Assembly (NCBI GenBank): GCA_913046125.1
Contig: CAJWRL010000013.1
Span: 1-14,938 of the forward strand
Reading direction: 5' to 3'
Length of the DNA stretch: 14,938 nucleotides
Origin: an uncultured Gammaproteobacteria bacterium
GTDB taxonomy: Bacteria > Pseudomonadota > Gammaproteobacteria > GCA-002705445 > GCA-002716945
Shown here: one piece after another, positions 7,264 to 14,938 of the stretch
Layout of the letters: every line of letters starts with the position of its first letter
Numbering within the stretch: the stretch's first letter is position 1
The notes under the pieces: generated by a model
Database searches by the model: none
What the model was told of the DNA's origin: nothing
Seen by the model: only the letters and a program-made list of their open reading frames with translations
Made by a program: the position numbers and the translations under genes

Positions 7264-7727
7264 AAATATTCGATAAGATTACTTATTGGTCACATGTTAT
7301 TACTAAACAGTGTTTTTATGTGATGTTCATTCTAGTTATTCTAAATATTTTTCTTAGATATGTATTTAATATCAACTTTATTTTTATGCAAGAACTTGTT
7401 ATGTATATGCATGCTTTCGTTTTTCTTTTCGGTATATCAATATGTTTAAAAGATGATAAACATGTTCGCATTGATGTAATTTCAAATAAACTCGATGATA
7501 AACTAAAAAGGGTAATAGAAAAGTTAGGATTGGTTCTTCTTATAATTCCTTTTTGTATCTTTGTCATCTATGAGAGCAGTCCAATGATTCTGAGATCTTG
7601 GGATATGTTGGAAGGTTCAAGCGAACCAGGTGGCTTGCCTTTCACTTATCTTCTAAAAACATCTATTTATATATTTGCATTATTAATTTTATTGCAAGCT
7701 TTAAAAAGACTAATTGAGATAAAATAA
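7260..7727 (+). CDS. dctQ: TRAP transporter small membrane subunit DctQ
   Basis: DctQ is the small inner-membrane subunit of a TRAP importer, which takes up carboxylates with a sodium or proton gradient and a periplasmic binding protein. At 155 residues it has four hydrophobic segments at about 13-33, 42-63, 86-107 and 128-150. Family marks are the early run ILNIFLRYVFN, the loop DKHVRIDV (66-73) and EPGGLP (122-127) before the last helix. The start is the GTG at 7260, which overlaps the thrB stop in GTGA; no clear Shine-Dalgarno is present, consistent with coupled translation. The stop is followed immediately by the dctM ATG. Its binding protein, DctP, is not in this operon but at the end of the convergent one. 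Confidence 0.9.
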   Translation: MKIFDKITYWSHVITKQCFYVMFILVILNIFLRYVFNINFIFMQELVMYMHAFVFLFGISICLKDDKHVRIDVISNKLDDKLKRVIEKLGLVLLIIPFCIFVIYESSPMILRSWDMLEGSSEPGGLPFTYLLKTSIYIFALLILLQALKRLIEIK

Positions 7728-9065
7728 ATGGAAATCATTATTATTTTTTTAGTCATAACTTTTCTATTTCTTCTAAGCGGTTTTCCCGTGGCTTTTATTC
7801 TATCTGGTATTTCACTTTTATTTGCTCTTATAGGTGTAACCTTTGGATATTTTGACTATTCTTTTTTGATGGCCTTTCCTAATAGACTATATGGTGTTAT
7901 GGGTAACCAAAATCTTCTTGCAGTTCCATTATTCATTTTTATGGGCTTGATATTAGAAAAAACAAAGATTGCAGAAAATCTCATACATGATATGAATGCA
8001 ATGTTCAATGAAACAGATAGTGGCTATGCAATATCAGTAGTTGTTGTTGGAGCATTAATGGCTGCAAGTACCGGAATAGTCGGAGCAAGTGTAGTTACCC
8101 TAGGCCTACTAACTTACCCTGTACTTGTGAAAAATGGTTATTCTCCGAGTCTTGCCTCTGGAACGATTTGCGCTTCGGGAACATTAGGGCAAGTTATCCC
8201 ACCATCTCTAGTTTTAATCTTACTTGCAGATGTATTGTCTTCATCATATCAGCAAGCTCAGTTGAATATGGGAGTCTTCAGCCCAGAAACGATAACAATC
8301 GCAGATCTATTTGTAGGTGCTGTTCTACCAGGGCTCATCCTTCCTCTTTTGTATATAGTTTATTTGAAAACTCTCAAAATTAAATCAATTGAGAAAACTA
8401 ACAGCAAAAAGTTTAATCTTTTCAATATTATTTATCCGCTTGGTTTGATGTTTATCGTTTTAGGCTCTATTATTTTTGGGATTGCTACTCCTTCTGAGGC
8501 AGCTGGTATAGGTGCACTAGGAGCAATCATAATAGCTTATGGCAAGAAGGATCTATCAAAAGATATTCTTGATAATTGCGTGTATGACTCTATTAAGCTA
8601 ACTTCGATGGTTTTTATGATTCTTATAGGTGCCATTTTATTCTCTCTGGTCTTCAGAGGGTTAGAAGGCGAAGAATTTATTCACAAATTATTAGTTGAGT
8701 TGCCTAATGATAAAATGCTAACTCTTATTATTGTCCTTATCATTATGTTCTTACTAGGCTTCATCTTAGACTTCATTGAAATCACATTTATTGTAATCCC
8801 TCTAATTGGTCCAGCGCTATTTACTCTTGGCTTTGACCCTCTCTGGTTGGGTATTTTAATCGCACTTGTGTTACAGACATCATTTATAACACCACCATTC
8901 GGTTTTTCTTTGTTTTACCTCAGAGGAGTTTTACCGCGTGATGTGAAAACTATCGAAATCTATAAAGGCATTGTACCCTTCTTGATCATCCAGGTGATTT
9001 TAATGATTTGTGTGTTTGCCTTTCCAAGCTTAGCGACTTTTCTTCCAGAACTACTACTTAAATGA
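7728..9065 (+). CDS. dctM: TRAP transporter large membrane subunit DctM
   Basis: DctM is the large transport subunit of the TRAP importer. At 445 residues it is strongly hydrophobic throughout, with about 11-12 membrane segments, and has the family length (about 430-450). Recognisable marks are FLLSGFPVAFIL at the N-terminus, PLFIFMGLILE (67-77), MAASTGIVGASVVTLG (111-126) and GTLGQVIPPS (151-160); the second half repeats the pattern with TPSEAAGIGALGA and LQTSFITPPFGFSLFYLRG. The ATG follows the dctQ TAA with no gap. The last 12 nt overlap, tail to tail, with dctP on the other strand, so this operon ends inside the opposing gene. The substrate cannot be read from DctM alone. Confidence 0.95.
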   Translation: MEIIIIFLVITFLFLLSGFPVAFILSGISLLFALIGVTFGYFDYSFLMAFPNRLYGVMGNQNLLAVPLFIFMGLILEKTKIAENLIHDMNAMFNETDSGYAISVVVVGALMAASTGIVGASVVTLGLLTYPVLVKNGYSPSLASGTICASGTLGQVIPPSLVLILLADVLSSSYQQAQLNMGVFSPETITIADLFVGAVLPGLILPLLYIVYLKTLKIKSIEKTNSKKFNLFNIIYPLGLMFIVLGSIIFGIATPSEAAGIGALGAIIIAYGKKDLSKDILDNCVYDSIKLTSMVFMILIGAILFSLVFRGLEGEEFIHKLLVELPNDKMLTLIIVLIIMFLLGFILDFIEITFIVIPLIGPALFTLGFDPLWLGILIALVLQTSFITPPFGFSLFYLRGVLPRDVKTIEIYKGIVPFLIIQVILMICVFAFPSLATFLPELLLK

Positions 9066-10133
9066 GCTCAAGTAGGCATCCTCAGATATCAAAGTCCAAG
9101 GCCTAACCCTACTCAAAAAATTGACATAAGAATCATAAACTTTCTTAGATAGATTATTTTTTTGACTTAGTTCAAGTAATATCTCATCGCTGATTTTATT
9201 TAATTTTGACAGTACTTCAGCTGGGAACTGCCTAATTTGAACCTTTTCCTTCTTAAAAAATTCAAGAGCTTGATAGTTTTTAGCCATGTAATCGGAGATC
9301 ATATCAACATTTGCTGCCTTACAAGCTATATCGATAATAGATTTGTGTTGATCTGATAAGCTATTATAAGCATCTTTATTGATGATACATTCCAATGATG
9401 GTCCTGGTTCATGCCACCCCGGATAGTAATAGTATTTTGCTGCCTTGTGCAAACCAAAAGCCCTGTCATTGTATGGGCCAACCCACTCAGTCGCATCTAT
9501 CACACCTGTTTGCAATGAGGTGAATATCTCAGCTCCTGCCAGTGTAAATGGTGTTCCTCCAGCTCTTGCAAGTACCTCGCCACCAAGTCCAGGTATCCTC
9601 ATTTTAAGTCCTTTCAAATCATTAGTTGTGTTTATCTCTTTATTGAACCAACCTCCCATTTGGACACCTGTATTACCGGCTGGCCTTGGAATTAAATTAA
9701 AGTTTTCGTAAACCTCTTCCCATAGTTTTATGCCATCTCCGTAATATAACCATGAGTTCATCTCTTGCGCGGTCATGCCAAATGGCACTGACGAAAAGAA
9801 TTGTGCAGCTTCTGTTTTGCCTTTCCAATAATATGCGCCAGAGTGTCCCATCTCTGCACCTCCAGAGGAAACAAAATCAAAAACACCTAATGGTGGAACT
9901 AATTCATTAGCTCCGAAGACCTTTACCTCAAGGCTTCCGCCAGACAATTTGTTGATATATCTTGCGAGAGTCTCAGCACCTGCTCCTAGCCCTGGAAAAT
10001 TCTTAGGCCATGAAGTAACCATTTTCCATTTAATTTTTGTTTTAGCTAATGAATTTTTCGGATGAAGACCACCAACTAATGCAGTTGCCGATAATAATCC
10101 AAGTGATTTGAAGAATTTGCGTCTATTGTTCAT
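9054..10133 (-). CDS. dctP: TRAP transporter periplasmic binding protein, possible 2-oxo acid / monocarboxylate type
   Basis: This 359-residue protein is the solute receptor of a TRAP transporter and presumably serves the DctQM encoded next to it. The N-terminus has a twin-arginine export motif (R4-R5-K-F-F-K), a hydrophobic stretch (about 10-22) and a likely cleavage after SLA (28-30), so it should be exported folded by the Tat system. The conserved ligand-carboxylate Arg is probably R179 in KMRIPG. Q158 in GVQMGG with E216-W217 in the run TEWVGPYND resembles the sodium and ligand site described for the TakP 2-oxo acid receptor; this is my analogy from memory. PGWHEPG (238-244) also fits that subgroup. 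The ATG follows the uvrD TAA with no gap, and no Shine-Dalgarno is clear, so it is the last gene of the ubiE-ubiJ-ubiB-uvrD run. The family is certain, the substrate is not. Confidence 0.93.
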   Translation of the reverse strand: MNNRRKFFKSLGLLSATALVGGLHPKNSLAKTKIKWKMVTSWPKNFPGLGAGAETLARYINKLSGGSLEVKVFGANELVPPLGVFDFVSSGGAEMGHSGAYYWKGKTEAAQFFSSVPFGMTAQEMNSWLYYGDGIKLWEEVYENFNLIPRPAGNTGVQMGGWFNKEINTTNDLKGLKMRIPGLGGEVLARAGGTPFTLAGAEIFTSLQTGVIDATEWVGPYNDRAFGLHKAAKYYYYPGWHEPGPSLECIINKDAYNSLSDQHKSIIDIACKAANVDMISDYMAKNYQALEFFKKEKVQIRQFPAEVLSKLNKISDEILLELSQKNNLSKKVYDSYVNFLSRVRPWTLISEDAYLSSFK

Positions 10134-12290
10134 TTATAAAAACTCAAGATGAGCATAGGTGAGCACAAGCCATTTAGATCCATAGTCCTCAAAGTTGATA
10201 TAGAGCTTTAAATTATCATCTTCTCCCTCGTAGCTCAATACTACACCGCTACCGAATTTTTGATGCTTCACTCTCTGACCTATCTTAAAGCCATGTTTAT
10301 GGTCATCTTTTTTTCTTAATGGAATAACATTCTTACTTTTAACATGTTGGTAGTTATCAGATTTAACACTCTCTAGTAGCTCATCAGGAATCTCACTGAT
10401 AAACCTTGATGGCATGAGATAATTATAAGAACCGTGTAGATACCGTGCATTTGCAAATGTGATGTACAAAGATTTCATAGCTCTTGTGATAGCCACATAG
10501 CATAGCCTTCTCTCCTCTTCGAGAAAATCTTCTCCGCTCTTTCGGTTCTCGTTTGGGAAAATACCCTCCTCTAAACCTGTTAAAAATACAACTGGGAACT
10601 CCAATCCTTTCGCTGAGTGAATTGTCATTAGTTGTACAGGATCATTATCTAATTTTGATTGATAGTCACCAGCTTCAAGAGCAGCATTATCAAGAAAATC
10701 ATCAATGATATTCTCACTATCATAGTTATTTTTTATAAAGTTCTCTGCTGTGATAAACAACTCTTCTATATTTTCTTGTTTAGATATAGCCTCTTCACCT
10801 TTTTGTTCAGAGTAATAAGACTTAAGTTTTGATTCTTTATAAATTTTTATCAATATCTCATCCAATGATAAGTCGTTAATTTCGTTCGATATAATCTCAA
10901 TAAGTGAAATGTAATTTGTTAATGATGTTTTTACGCGTGATGATATTTCATCGTTATTTTGATTTTTGATGGATTTTATTGTCTTCCATAATGATCGGTT
11001 ATCTGCTTTTGCAAATTTTCTTATAATATCGATCGTTTTTTGACCTATACCACGTGGTGGATTATTTATGGTTCTTTCAAACGCAGAGTCATCGTCAGGA
11101 TTTACGATAACCCTCAAATAAGCAATCATATCTTTAATTTCAGACCTCTCAAAAAATCGGAAACCGCCATAGATTACGTATGGTATACCTCTTCCATTTA
11201 ACTCTTCTTCAAGCCTTCTTGATAAAAAGTTATTTCTGTACAAAATAGCTATTTCGGATTTTTTGTAACCATCTCTCTCTAACATTTTAATTTTATCCAC
11301 AATAAATGATGACTCCTCATCATTATTATAAGCCTCAAATATTTTTACTGTTTCGCCTCTCTCTGAAGCTGTCCACAATTCCTTGCCCAGCCTATTTTTA
11401 TTATGTGAAATCAGTGAGTTTGCAACTTTGAGTATTTTATTTGTGGATCTGTAATTTTGTTCAAGTTTAAATATTTCAACATCAGTAAATTGATCTGTAA
11501 ATGATTTAATATTTTTACTCAATGCACCCCTCCATCCATAAATTGATTGATCATCGTCACCAACTGCATAAAGCGAACCGGTGTCATTATTAAGGAGTTT
11601 TAAAAGCTTGAATTGTAGTAGATTAGTATCTTGAAACTCATCAACCATAATATGTTTAAATCTTTTTGTGTAGTAATTCAAGATCTGAGTGTGAGAGCGA
11701 AAAAGTTCATAAGTTTTTAGTATTAGATCCGCAAAATCAACAGACATTGTTTGTTTCAGAATATTCTCATACTCTTTGAAAGTAACTACATATACCTCAT
11801 CATCTTTATCACTAATGTTGTCGCTCCGGTGCCCATTATCTTTCTTCCGATTGATAAAGGATTGAATTGATTTAGGATCATAGAGTTTTTCATCATAATT
11901 ATTACCCTTTAGTATTCTTTTTATCAGTCTTAATTGATCCTGAGAATCAAGTATTGTGAATCTCTCAGATAGCTCTGCTTCTCTCCAGTGAATTTTTAAT
12001 ATTCTTCTACAAATACCGTGAAAAGTCCCAAACCATAATCCTTGGGATGATATTTTAAGAATTGACTCAATCCTGTCTTTCATTTCCCTGGAAGCTTTAT
12101 TAGTAAAGGTAAGTGCCAAAACATCTGATGGGCGTACATTGAAGTCTTGTATCAGTTTTGCAATTCTGTATGTCAGAACTCGTGTCTTCCCGCTGCCAGC
12201 ACCTGCTAGAACAAGCTTGTTTCCCTCATTGCAATTAACGGCAATTAGTTGTTGATCATTTAGAGAGTTTTCAAAATCTAGTTGACTCAT
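10134..12290 (-). CDS. uvrD: DNA helicase II, UvrD
   Basis: UvrD is a 3'-5' superfamily 1A helicase that displaces the incised strand in nucleotide excision repair, unwinds DNA in mismatch repair and removes RecA filaments. At 718 residues it matches E. coli UvrD (720) end to end. Motifs in order: Q motif SLNDQQ (9-14), Walker A GAGSGKT (30-36), motif Ia TFTNKASREM (61-70), motif II DEFQDT (217-222), motif III GDDDQSIYGWRGA (244-256), motif IV EQNYRST (277-283), motif V in MTIHSAKGLEFPVVF (555-569), and motif VI in YVAITRA (598-604). The C-terminal Tudor-like domain (about 666-718, GQRVKHQKFGSGVV) that contacts RNA polymerase is present, which separates it from Rep. The start overlaps the ubiB stop by ATGA; no Shine-Dalgarno is visible. 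Its stop abuts dctP. Confidence 0.97.
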   Translation of the reverse strand: MSQLDFENSLNDQQLIAVNCNEGNKLVLAGAGSGKTRVLTYRIAKLIQDFNVRPSDVLALTFTNKASREMKDRIESILKISSQGLWFGTFHGICRRILKIHWREAELSERFTILDSQDQLRLIKRILKGNNYDEKLYDPKSIQSFINRKKDNGHRSDNISDKDDEVYVVTFKEYENILKQTMSVDFADLILKTYELFRSHTQILNYYTKRFKHIMVDEFQDTNLLQFKLLKLLNNDTGSLYAVGDDDQSIYGWRGALSKNIKSFTDQFTDVEIFKLEQNYRSTNKILKVANSLISHNKNRLGKELWTASERGETVKIFEAYNNDEESSFIVDKIKMLERDGYKKSEIAILYRNNFLSRRLEEELNGRGIPYVIYGGFRFFERSEIKDMIAYLRVIVNPDDDSAFERTINNPPRGIGQKTIDIIRKFAKADNRSLWKTIKSIKNQNNDEISSRVKTSLTNYISLIEIISNEINDLSLDEILIKIYKESKLKSYYSEQKGEEAISKQENIEELFITAENFIKNNYDSENIIDDFLDNAALEAGDYQSKLDNDPVQLMTIHSAKGLEFPVVFLTGLEEGIFPNENRKSGEDFLEEERRLCYVAITRAMKSLYITFANARYLHGSYNYLMPSRFISEIPDELLESVKSDNYQHVKSKNVIPLRKKDDHKHGFKIGQRVKHQKFGSGVVLSYEGEDDNLKLYINFEDYGSKWLVLTYAHLEFL

Positions 12291-13909
12291 TTGGGTCTAG
12301 TTAAGTACAGTAATGCGGCAATTATAAGAAGTGACTCTCCCTTGAATGAACTAAAATATTCAAAAGGTATAAGTAAAGTTCCCAACAGAATAACTAATGA
12401 AAAATAAAAATGATTTATTCTTCTGTTCGTACTAAGCTTTTCTTCGATGATTCTCAATTGTTCAAAGTTTTTTGTTAGATCAGATGAGTTTCCACTATAG
12501 TGGTTTGATATTCTTCTAAAAAAAGATGGAACCTCTGGCAATATCTCTAAGTAATCATCAAAGTTCGTGAATATTTTTTTGGCTATGACCCTAGGGCCCT
12601 TTTGTTCTTTCATCCATTTTTCGAGGATAGGTTTCGATGTTTTCCAAAGGTCTAATTCAGGATTAAATTCTCTTCCAAGCCCTTCTGTATATAATAAAGT
12701 CTTTTGCATGAGGATGAGTTGAGGTTGAACCTCTAATTTGAACCTTCTAGCTGTATCAAAAAGTCCAACAATAATGTCGCTTAATGAAACATCTTTGATA
12801 GGTTTATCTAACATGCATTCACAATTTTCTCTTATAGCGCTCTCCAATGACGGAATATTTGTATCTTTTGGAACCCACTCGCACTCTACGTGTAATTTAG
12901 CCACACTAGCGTAGTCTCTATTGAAAAAAGCAATAAAATTCTCTGCTAAATATTTTTTATCGAACTCACTCAGGGAGCCCATGATTCCAAAATCGACTAA
13001 TACAAATCTGAATGAGTCATTATGTTTTTGGATGAATATGTTGCCTGGATGCATATCAGCATGAAAGAAATTATGTTCAAAGACCTGGATAAAAAAGAGT
13101 TCAACTGATTTTTCTGCAATATCCTCAAAAGATATATTCTCCATTTCTAATAATTTCTTATCGTTTATAGGAATGCCGTAGATACGTTCCATAATCATGA
13201 CTTTATTAGTTAAATACGAGCAATAGACTGTGGGAATATATATGTTGCTTGAGTTCAAAAAATTTTTACGAATTTGTTTCGCATTAGCAGCTTCTTTTAT
13301 TAAGTTTAGCTCATCATAAATAACCATCTCATAGTCATCTACGATGTCAATGAGATGCATTCTTTTGAAATCATCAGATAGATTCTCAAGATAATTAGCA
13401 ATTTTTTTCATGAGTGAAATATCTTGAATGATTTTAGATCTTATATCGGGCCTTACAACTTTTACAATTACATCTTCGCCAGTTTTTAGCTTAGCTGGAT
13501 GGACTTGAGCAATAGAGGCTGAAGCCATGGGGCTTGAATCAAATGATTCAAAGATGTCATTTATATTTTTTCCTAGTTCATCCTCAATGAGTTTTCTAGC
13601 GATCTCACCATCAAAAGGCGTAACATTGTCTTGTAGTTTTGCAAGTTCAGTAGCTATGTCTTCACTTAGAAGATCTTTCCTGGTTGATATCATCTGACCC
13701 AGTTTTACAAAAATTGGACCTAAATCTTCACATATCAATCTAATATTTTCTGCGATGTTGATAGTTTTTTTAAAAGTAAACAAATTCCAAGGTATAAGAA
13801 AAAACAAATATTTTTTGCTACCCATAAGATTTGATCGTATTAAATATTTGTCAATATCATACTTAAAAAATAAGAACGTAATTTTCGATATGCGCAAAAG
13901 GTTTTTCAT
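12287..13909 (-). CDS. ubiB: ubiquinone biosynthesis atypical kinase/ATPase UbiB
   Basis: UbiB is a membrane-anchored ADCK/ABC1-family ATPase needed for ubiquinone synthesis, thought to help extract the greasy intermediates from the membrane for the cytosolic Ubi complex. At 540 residues it matches E. coli UbiB (546). The family signature K69LGQ72 lies in FVKLGQMISTR. The alanine-rich nucleotide loop is ASASIAQVH (129-137), the ATP-site lysine is K150, the catalytic loop is HADMHPGN (283-290, with D285) and the DFG motif is D306-F-G. Two membrane segments close the protein (about 501-519 and 522-537). The ATG overlaps the ubiJ stop (ATGA), and its own stop overlaps the uvrD ATG in the same way, as expected of strongly coupled translation. 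Family and pathway are certain; the enzymatic role is still debated in the field. Confidence 0.97.
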   Translation of the reverse strand: MKNLLRISKITFLFFKYDIDKYLIRSNLMGSKKYLFFLIPWNLFTFKKTINIAENIRLICEDLGPIFVKLGQMISTRKDLLSEDIATELAKLQDNVTPFDGEIARKLIEDELGKNINDIFESFDSSPMASASIAQVHPAKLKTGEDVIVKVVRPDIRSKIIQDISLMKKIANYLENLSDDFKRMHLIDIVDDYEMVIYDELNLIKEAANAKQIRKNFLNSSNIYIPTVYCSYLTNKVMIMERIYGIPINDKKLLEMENISFEDIAEKSVELFFIQVFEHNFFHADMHPGNIFIQKHNDSFRFVLVDFGIMGSLSEFDKKYLAENFIAFFNRDYASVAKLHVECEWVPKDTNIPSLESAIRENCECMLDKPIKDVSLSDIIVGLFDTARRFKLEVQPQLILMQKTLLYTEGLGREFNPELDLWKTSKPILEKWMKEQKGPRVIAKKIFTNFDDYLEILPEVPSFFRRISNHYSGNSSDLTKNFEQLRIIEEKLSTNRRINHFYFSLVILLGTLLIPFEYFSSFKGESLLIIAALLYLTRPK

Positions 13910-14478
13910 TTTAATTTCTTAACAAGTTTCTCAGTCCTAGTTTTTATCTCATCAACTTGATCAAGGTAATCATTAATCTCTTGCTTTGTGGGAATCAAGT
14001 TAATATCGTATTTTAGAAAGTTTGACAGTGATTCATTATTACTTTCATTGGATTCTTTGAGTTTATTTTTGAGTGGATCAAAGATAGAGAATAGAGTTGA
14101 TGTAGGTTTTTGGCCAATCAATTCAATAATGATAATGCGTAATAGATTAGATTCCTTGAAAAAACTATTTAATGCATTTGCAGATTCTATGTCGCCAGTT
14201 ATCGTTATCTGTGATGAAAAAAGATCGCTGCCTCCGGTAGATGCATAAAATATGAACGATGATAAAGTGCCCGATATTTCAACATCCTGATGATCTGAAT
14301 CTGTTAAGACGCTAATCTTGTCATCGTTAAAATTCAGGAGCAATTCGAGTGGAATATCCTCAATAGAGAGCTTGATGATTTTTTTAGTTAGATTTTCAGT
14401 TACCAATTCTTTATAAAGTTTGATGGATAAACCTGAACTCAAGACTTCATTTATGCTCTTAATTATCTTTTCTTTCAT
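13906..14478 (-). CDS. ubiJ: ubiquinone biosynthesis accessory factor UbiJ (SCP2 domain)
   Basis: UbiJ binds lipid intermediates of ubiquinone through a sterol-carrier SCP2 domain and, with UbiK, organises the soluble Ubi complex for aerobic synthesis. This 190-residue protein is close to E. coli UbiJ (201). The SCP2-like domain spans about 15-115, with the family pattern of strands in PLELLLNFNDDKISVL and SGTLSSFIFYAS, then SQITITGDIESANALNSFF (89-107). The C-terminal part (about 165-190) is charged and helical, suited to the coiled coil that pairs with UbiK. Sequence similarity in this family is low, so the call leans on its position between ubiE and ubiB, the standard gammaproteobacterial order. 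The ATG overlaps the ubiE stop in ATGA. Confidence 0.92.
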   Translation of the reverse strand: MKEKIIKSINEVLSSGLSIKLYKELVTENLTKKIIKLSIEDIPLELLLNFNDDKISVLTDSDHQDVEISGTLSSFIFYASTGGSDLFSSQITITGDIESANALNSFFKESNLLRIIIIELIGQKPTSTLFSIFDPLKNKLKESNESNNESLSNFLKYDINLIPTKQEINDYLDQVDEIKTRTEKLVKKLK

Positions 14479-14938
14479 AGTTTTCTTGCAATGTGTATTG
14501 TAGCAACATCCTCAAGGAGATTGACTATTTTAGTACATTCAAACCCAACTTCAAGACACATCTCTTCAATTTGCTCAGGTAAGAAGTATGTTTGAATAGA
14601 CTCACCTAAGTATTTATAACTTTCGAAATCGTCAGCAACTATTTGGCCTATTTTGGGGATAATCTTAAGCGTATAGTTTTTGAATAGTTCTGAATAAATT
14701 TTATTTCTTGGCTTTTTGAAATCCATCAATAAAAATAGTCCACCGGGTTCCAGGCAATCATATATATTTCGTAACCCTTTTTCATGATTTGTGAAATTTC
14801 TAAATCCAAATGCAAGTGTAACTAAGTCATACTTATTACTTGAAAGTTTAAAGTCTTCAATCCCACTATTTTCATAGATCATGTCTGTGATACCGCTATT
14901 TAAAAATTTTTGTTTACATATTTCTATCATCTCCTTAT
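14475..14938 (-). CDS. ubiE: ubiquinone/menaquinone C-methyltransferase UbiE, 5' end missing
   Basis: UbiE is the S-adenosylmethionine-dependent C-methyltransferase that acts on 2-polyprenyl-6-methoxy-benzoquinol in ubiquinone synthesis (and on demethylmenaquinone where present). About 154 C-terminal residues are in the window; the family has about 250, so the SAM-binding glycine-rich motif lies beyond the edge. The frame stays open past the ATG at 14930 (Glu, Lys, then the edge), and that internal Met aligns inside the E. coli protein, so it is not the start. Matching segments are YDLVTLAFGFRN (compare FGLRN), CLEPGGLFLLMDF, PKIGQIVADDFESYKYLGESI and the end ATIHIARKL. It is the first visible gene of the ubiE-ubiJ-ubiB-uvrD-dctP run; the operon promoter is outside the window. 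Confidence 0.95.
   Translation of the reverse strand, partial: KEMIEICKQKFLNSGITDMIYENSGIEDFKLSSNKYDLVTLAFGFRNFTNHEKGLRNIYDCLEPGGLFLLMDFKKPRNKIYSELFKNYTLKIIPKIGQIVADDFESYKYLGESIQTYFLPEQIEEMCLEVGFECTKIVNLLEDVATIHIARKL

Noticed and set aside
9054..9075. Inverted repeat CTACTT...AAGTAG as a terminator at the convergent operon ends
   Set aside because: The stem is only 6 bp with a 10-nt loop and no T-tract on either strand; it could easily arise by chance.
9445..9711. 88-codon open frame on the plus strand inside dctP
   Set aside because: It is the complement of a conserved DctP region, and its Pro/Ser-rich content is typical of a shadow frame.
14928..14930. ATG at 14930 as the start of UbiE
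   Set aside because: The frame is open to the window edge and this Met aligns in the middle of UbiE, so the gene is truncated by the edge rather than short.

Overview
The window looks like the chromosome of an AT-rich (roughly one third G+C by eye), aerobic, probably marine gammaproteobacterium with a compact genome. The evidence is a set of gammaproteobacterial housekeeping genes: ubiE-ubiJ-ubiB for ubiquinone, uvrD with the enterobacterial-type C-terminal domain, polA with an intact proofreading domain, diheme cytochrome c4 next to dsbA, and the APH-fold (Pseudomonas-type) homoserine kinase beside polA. The polA / thrB / cytochrome c4 / dsbA neighbourhood is the one known from Pseudomonas. 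The sequence alone does not fix the order; lineages such as SAR86 or SUP05 would fit the base composition.

Layout, left to right. (1) Positions 1-44 hold the 5' half of a minus-strand tRNA-Arg(ACG), cut by the window edge. (2) Positions 50-3558 (minus) form one tight run, read from right to left: cytochrome c4, dsbA, folD, then a TlpA/ResA-like periplasmic thioredoxin of Bacteroidota type whose stop codon lies only 5 nt from the tRNA. (3) polA fills 3604-6288 (minus). (4) After a 48-bp divergent gap, the plus strand carries thrB, dctQ and dctM (6337-9065), all overlapping or abutting. (5) From the right edge, the minus strand carries ubiE (partial), ubiJ, ubiB, uvrD and dctP (14938 to 9054), joined by three 4-nt ATGA overlaps and one zero-gap TAA-ATG junction. 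The two operons of regions 4 and 5 converge, and dctM and dctP overlap by 12 nt at their 3' ends.

How the genes work together. ubiE/J/B build ubiquinone, cytochrome c4 carries electrons in the periplasm, and DsbA and the TlpA-like protein handle periplasmic thiol chemistry, so much of the window serves respiration and cell-envelope redox. PolA and UvrD cooperate in excision repair. DctP, DctQ and DctM together would make one complete TRAP importer for a carboxylate, possibly a 2-oxo acid, although its binding protein is encoded in a different operon and on the other strand from its membrane subunits.

There is no stretch over 300 bases without a gene; the longest gaps are 45-48 bp. I found no insertion sequence, CRISPR array, prophage gene, integrase or convincing rho-independent terminator. 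I do not see a previously undescribed system here. The points most worth a second look are the Bacteroidota-like gene wedged between folD and tRNA-Arg, the split TRAP operon, and the near-leaderless promoter of cytochrome c4.
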